Both the position numbers and the translations under genes were made by a program. A DNA stretch of 64,000 bases from Sphaerochaeta pleomorpha str. Grapes (GTDB lineage: Bacteria > Spirochaetota > Spirochaetia > Sphaerochaetales > Sphaerochaetaceae): positions 3,229,815 to 3,293,814 of the forward strand of contig NC_016633.1 of NCBI RefSeq assembly GCF_000236685.1. The letters run 5' to 3'. Under the pieces are notes generated by a model. The model had not been told where the DNA came from, did no database searches, and worked only from the letters and a program-made list of their open reading frames with translations. Positions 60,400 through 64,000 of this stretch are shown here, piece after piece (the first letter of the stretch is position 1; each line of letters starts with the position of its first letter).

Positions 60400-62455
60400 A
60401 AACGATAATCAGGAACCTGATACAGAAAACCAGCCCGATAAAAAGGATGATAAGCAATACTGGCAAGGCCGGTCGGATGATGGAAAAAAGCCTTCGTTCA
60501 TGCCTAAAAACAATCCCAAAAACCGTTTTGCCCTGATTGTATTCATTACCCTGGCAATTATGTTTACCTATATGTTTTTTGATAGTACGTCAAATGCAAA
60601 GGACCAGGTTGTTCCCTATACGACGTTCCTTTCCTACGTTGAATCAAACCAGGTGACCAAGGTCGAGATCAAGGAACAGACACAGATCCATTTCTCGCTT
60701 GAGAATGGTATTTCTGCGCAGACAAGGATTCCCTATTTTGACGATGGTCTTCTCGCTGTCTTGAAAGCCCACAAAGTCTCTGTCACCGGTTCGGCCCAAG
60801 AGATTTCTTTCTTGCAGATTTTGATTCAACTGCTCCCTTGGTTGATTTTTATTGGCTTTACCGTAATGCTTTACCGCCAAACAAGCGGCATGAATGGAAA
60901 GATGATGTCCTCTTTGGGTAAGAGCAAGGCCAAAGAATATATGGAAGGGGATACAAAGACCACGTTCAAGGATGTTGCAGGCCAGATAGAGGCCAAATAT
61001 GAATTGGAAGAGGTGGTTGCCTTTCTCAAGCATCCTGACCATTTTACCAAGGTCGGAGCTAAGATTCCCCGTGGCGTATTGCTTGTGGGACCTCCCGGAA
61101 CAGGTAAAACCCTGTTGGCCAAGGCGGTCGCAGGCGAAAGTGGTGTTTCCTTTTTCCATACCAGCGGTTCCGATTTTGTCGAGATGTTTGTCGGCATGGG
61201 GGCTGCCCGGGTCAGGGATCTGTTCGAACAAGCCAGAAAACACTCACCCTGTATCCTGTTCATCGACGAATTGGATGCAGTCGGGCGTACCCGCGGAGGT
61301 GGGCTTGGTGGGGGAAACGATGAACGTGAGCAGACTTTGAACCAGATTCTTGTTGAAATGGATGGGTTTGAAACTACCGCAGGCGTTATTGTCATGGCTG
61401 CCACCAACAGACCTGATGTCTTGGACCCGGCATTGCTTCGCCCGGGACGTTTCGACCGACAGGTCGTAGTCGATCTTCCGGATATCAAGGAACGTGAGGC
61501 TATTTTGAAAATTCACTGCAGGAAGATTAACCTGGAGAGCGATGTGGATCTCAAACGTCTTGCCCGTGGTTCTGCAGGAACCAGTGGAGCCGACCTTGCA
61601 AATATGGTCAATGAGGCTGCTTTGTTTGCTGCCAGGAAGAATAAGACAACTGTTAGCATGGCTGACATGGAAGAGGCAATTGATAAAGTCCTCCTCGGGG
61701 TTGCCCGCAAGAGTAGGGCAATGTCCGATGAGGAAAAAATGGCAACAGCCTATCATGAGGCCGGCCATACTCTTTTGCATTACTATCTCAAGAATCTCGA
61801 TCCGTTGCACAAGGTTACAATTATCCCCCATGGAAGAGCTTTGGGCCTGACTGTCAGTCTGCCCGAGCGAGACCCGTATACGAAGAGACGCTCGATGCTC
61901 AACGATTGGATCAAAGTCTGTATGGGTGGCTACGTAGCCGAGGATCTGGTGTACGGTGAAACAACCACCGGTACCAGCAATGATATAAAGCAGGCAACCG
62001 ATATTGCCAGGCGTATGGTAACCGAATGGGGTATGAGCGGTCTGGGGTTTGTCAATCTTGCAGATGAGTCAGAACCGTTGTTCCTTGGCAGGGAGATTAC
62101 CCAGCACAAGGATTATAGTGATGAAACGGCACGAAGGATTGATGAGGAAGTACAGAAGATATTGGCTGAAGCTATGGCTGAAACCCATTCGATTCTTTCT
62201 GTTCACCGAGACCAGTTGGATTTGCTGACCAAGGTCTTGGTCGAGAAAGAGACGTTGGATGACAAGCAGGTTCGAATACTCCTTGGCTTTGAGCTTTTGG
62301 ATAGCCAGAAGACTCCCCGTGAAGAAGCGGGAGTGGAAATGACTGATAAGCCCGAAGAAGCTTCCAGCGAAGAAACGGCCCAGGCCCAGACCGATGAGCC
62401 CCAAGAGACTCCCCGCGAAGATGTGAAACAGGACCAGAGCGAAACTAACGTATAA
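60389..62455 (+). CDS. ftsH: ATP-dependent zinc metalloprotease FtsH
   Basis: FtsH is a membrane-bound AAA+ protease that degrades membrane and regulatory proteins. The 688-residue protein has TM1 about 47-64, a periplasmic loop, and TM2 about 142-162. The AAA domain has Walker A GPPGTGKT (234-241), Walker [13 protein letters not shown] and the second region of homology with [20 protein letters not shown]; the protease zinc site HEAGH follows. A hydrophilic N-terminal extension of about 45 residues and a Glu/Gln-rich C-terminal tail are present. It starts with GTG (AAGGA upstream), overlapping tilS by 11 nt. The tilS-ftsH order is conserved in many bacteria. Confidence 0.96.
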   Translation: MKFRNDNQEPDTENQPDKKDDKQYWQGRSDDGKKPSFMPKNNPKNRFALIVFITLAIMFTYMFFDSTSNAKDQVVPYTTFLSYVESNQVTKVEIKEQTQIHFSLENGISAQTRIPYFDDGLLAVLKAHKVSVTGSAQEISFLQILIQLLPWLIFIGFTVMLYRQTSGMNGKMMSSLGKSKAKEYMEGDTKTTFKDVAGQIEAKYELEEVVAFLKHPDHFTKVGAKIPRGVLLVGPPGTGKTLLAKAVAGESGVSFFHTSGSDFVEMFVGMGAARVRDLFEQARKHSPCILFIDELDAVGRTRGGGLGGGNDEREQTLNQILVEMDGFETTAGVIVMAATNRPDVLDPALLRPGRFDRQVVVDLPDIKEREAILKIHCRKINLESDVDLKRLARGSAGTSGADLANMVNEAALFAARKNKTTVSMADMEEAIDKVLLGVARKSRAMSDEEKMATAYHEAGHTLLHYYLKNLDPLHKVTIIPHGRALGLTVSLPERDPYTKRRSMLNDWIKVCMGGYVAEDLVYGETTTGTSNDIKQATDIARRMVTEWGMSGLGFVNLADESEPLFLGREITQHKDYSDETARRIDEEVQKILAEAMAETHSILSVHRDQLDLLTKVLVEKETLDDKQVRILLGFELLDSQKTPREEAGVEMTDKPEEASSEETAQAQTDEPQETPREDVKQDQSETNV

Positions 62456-62463
62456 GGATTAAT

Positions 62464-64000
62464 ATGTCGAAGGATTCTTCACTCACAAGAAATTTCTGTA
62501 TTATTGCCCATATAGACCACGGTAAATCGACGCTTGCCGATCGTTTTATCGAGAAAGCCAAACTCGGTGTTACCAGGGGACCTGCCCAGTCGCAGATCCT
62601 CGATAACATGGATATAGAGAGAGAACGGGGAATCACGATTAAAAGTCAGGCCGTTACGATTCCCTATACTGCAAAAGACGGTAAAACCTACGAGTTGAAT
62701 CTTGTCGATACTCCGGGACATGTTGACTTTTCTTACGAGGTCTCCCGGGCGATCAGTTCCTGTGAAGGAGCCTTGTTGCTCGTTGATGCATCCCAGGGGG
62801 TAGAAGCCCAAACGATAGCCAACCTCTATATGGCAGTTGAGCATAACCTGACGGTTATCCCTGTCATAAACAAGATTGACTTGGCTTCTGCCGATATTCC
62901 TGCATGCCTTCACCAGATTGACCATGACCTTGGGTTGGATACTGATCTGACCGTGCAGGTCAGTGCAAAGACAGGGGTGGGAGTCGATGAGCTTTTTGAG
63001 TCGATTGTCACTAATATTGAACCTCCCCAGGGTAGCGACGCAGCTCCTCTCCAGGCTCTGATCTTTGATTCCCATTATGATGCCTACCGCGGGGTTATCG
63101 TGCATTGCCGTGTTGTCGAAGGGGTAATGAAGGTCGGGGATGAAATAACCTTTATGCACAGTGATGCCAGCTATAAACTTGAAGAAGTCGGAATTTTCCA
63201 GCTTGGGCTGGTAAAGACCGGTGAGCTTCATTATGGCGATGTAGGGTATTGTGTAGCAGGGGTCAAGACCATCAGCGATATCCGTGTCGGCGATACGATT
63301 ACCAGTGTCATAAACCCTGCAAAGAGTCCTTTGCCTGGATTCAAGGATGTCAAACCTGTTGTCTTCAGCTCTATTTATCCGGTTGACACCAATGACTATG
63401 AAGAGTTGAATGATGCCATCGAGCGCTTGAAGCTCAATGATGCATCGCTTATCTATGAAAAAGATTCTTCGGCCGCACTTGGCTTTGGATTCAGGTGTGG
63501 GTTTCTGGGCATGCTTCATCTTGAAGTAGTTCAGGAACGCATCGAACGTGAGTTCAACCTTTCCATTGTGTTCACGAGTCCTTCTGTCTCCTATATCGTG
63601 CATATGAGAAACGGTGATGTGTTACATATCGATAATCCTTTGACTTACCCGGAACCGATGCAGGTAGAGTATGCCGAAGAACCCTATATCCGTGCGAATG
63701 TGATTACCCCGACCCAGTATGTCGGGCCAATCATTACCCTTTGCATGGAGAAACGTGGGGTACAGACCGGGATGAACTATCTGGATGAGAAGCGTGTCGA
63801 ACTTGTCTACGATATGCCCCTTGCGGAAGTCCTGTTTGATTTCTATGACCGTCTCAAGTCCATATCGCGGGGCTATGCTTCGTTTGATTACGAAGTGAAC
63901 GGGTACAAGAAGACAGATTTGGTCAGAATGGATATTCTGGTAAACGGTGAACCTGTCGATGCGCTCAGCCAATTGGTTTTCCGCGGAAACAGCCAGAAAA
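62464..64000 (+). CDS. lepA: Elongation factor 4 (LepA), 3' end beyond the window
   Basis: LepA/EF4 is a ribosome-dependent GTPase involved in 30S assembly and back-translocation. The frame is open from ATG 62464 to the window end (about 512 of roughly 600 codons). G1 is AHIDHGKS, the switch RERGITIKSQAV, G3 DTPGHVDF, G4 NKIDLAS; later come FRCGFLGMLHLEVVQERIEREFN and the EF4-specific C-terminal region VLFDFYDRLKSISRGYASFDYE. It lies 8 nt after ftsH. Long antisense open frames across it are shadows. Confidence 0.95.
   Translation, partial: MSKDSSLTRNFCIIAHIDHGKSTLADRFIEKAKLGVTRGPAQSQILDNMDIERERGITIKSQAVTIPYTAKDGKTYELNLVDTPGHVDFSYEVSRAISSCEGALLLVDASQGVEAQTIANLYMAVEHNLTVIPVINKIDLASADIPACLHQIDHDLGLDTDLTVQVSAKTGVGVDELFESIVTNIEPPQGSDAAPLQALIFDSHYDAYRGVIVHCRVVEGVMKVGDEITFMHSDASYKLEEVGIFQLGLVKTGELHYGDVGYCVAGVKTISDIRVGDTITSVINPAKSPLPGFKDVKPVVFSSIYPVDTNDYEELNDAIERLKLNDASLIYEKDSSAALGFGFRCGFLGMLHLEVVQERIEREFNLSIVFTSPSVSYIVHMRNGDVLHIDNPLTYPEPMQVEYAEEPYIRANVITPTQYVGPIITLCMEKRGVQTGMNYLDEKRVELVYDMPLAEVLFDFYDRLKSISRGYASFDYEVNGYKKTDLVRMDILVNGEPVDALSQLVFRGNSQK

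Noticed and set aside
62479-63603. 374-residue open frame on the minus strand
   Set aside because: It lies entirely inside lepA in the antisense direction, has no ribosome site or recognisable domain, and arises from the codon bias of the sense gene.

Overview
The window is a contiguous piece of bacterial chromosome of moderate GC. It is densely packed with about 61 protein genes, one tRNA gene and no rRNA, insertion sequence, prophage or CRISPR array. Gene content and protein style point to a free-living fermentative spirochaete of the Sphaerochaeta type. The clues are PF04392-type (TrpXYZ-like) transporters, a ChvE-type sugar importer, a membrane-embedded LuxR regulator, several spirochaete-style lipoproteins, superoxide reductase and phosphotransacetylase. 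The genus is inferred from this pattern; there is no marker gene here that proves it.

Layout. 1-6.4 kb: end of a phosphoglycolate phosphatase, a phosphohexomutase, an unknown membrane protein, a short ComEC, RsmA and a convergent MATE pump. 6.4-16.4 kb: pta, an MFS transporter, a TyrA-mtaB-GNAT operon, cysE, the divergent bioY/birA pair around a BirA-type operator, argS and an autoregulated tetR. 16.5-20.3 kb: a ribosome-linked operon (rplU-rpmA-obgE-nadD-yqeK-lipoprotein-rsfS). 20.3-25.3 kb: a LacI-controlled ChvE-type monosaccharide ABC operon. 25.6-32.3 kb: a second MATE pump, a TrpXYZ-like ABC operon, a Gfo/Idh/MocA oxidoreductase and an orphan second binding protein. 32.5-41.3 kb: an extremely acidic small protein, pdxA, a lipoprotein with cobO, then a five-gene unit (CpsB-like PHP phosphoesterase, AAA15 ATPase, RloB-like protein, 7TM-LuxR, esterase) and an S41-like lipoprotein. 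41.4-48.0 kb: gltX-glyQS-tyrS followed by an NMT1/SsuABC-type importer. 48.0-55.4 kb on the minus strand: superoxide reductase, gdhA, a methylthioadenosine pair (mtaD-mtnA), an acyl-CoA ligase and a HAD phosphatase. 55.4-64 kb: a SMUG1-type uracil-DNA glycosylase, ispE, spoVG, tRNA-Gln, rplY-pth-tilS-ftsH and the start of lepA, which runs off the window.

Two things stand out. First, at least nine genes have a good -35/-10 promoter whose -10 box ends only 6-7 nt before the start codon and no usable Shine-Dalgarno. They are therefore predicted to be transcribed as leaderless mRNAs, and this also fixes their start codons. Second, the AAA15/RloB pair has the architecture of an AbiL-type phage-defence module. 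Nearly every catalytic motif is substituted in both proteins while both frames stay open, and the pair is embedded in an operon with a PHP phosphoesterase and a membrane LuxR sensor. This suggests a repurposed or pseudo-enzyme system. Other notable items are a short-spaced BirA operator over the bioY -35, a TetR operator inside its own promoter spacer, stem-loops between binding-protein genes and their transporters, and convergent gene pairs that share their stop codons.
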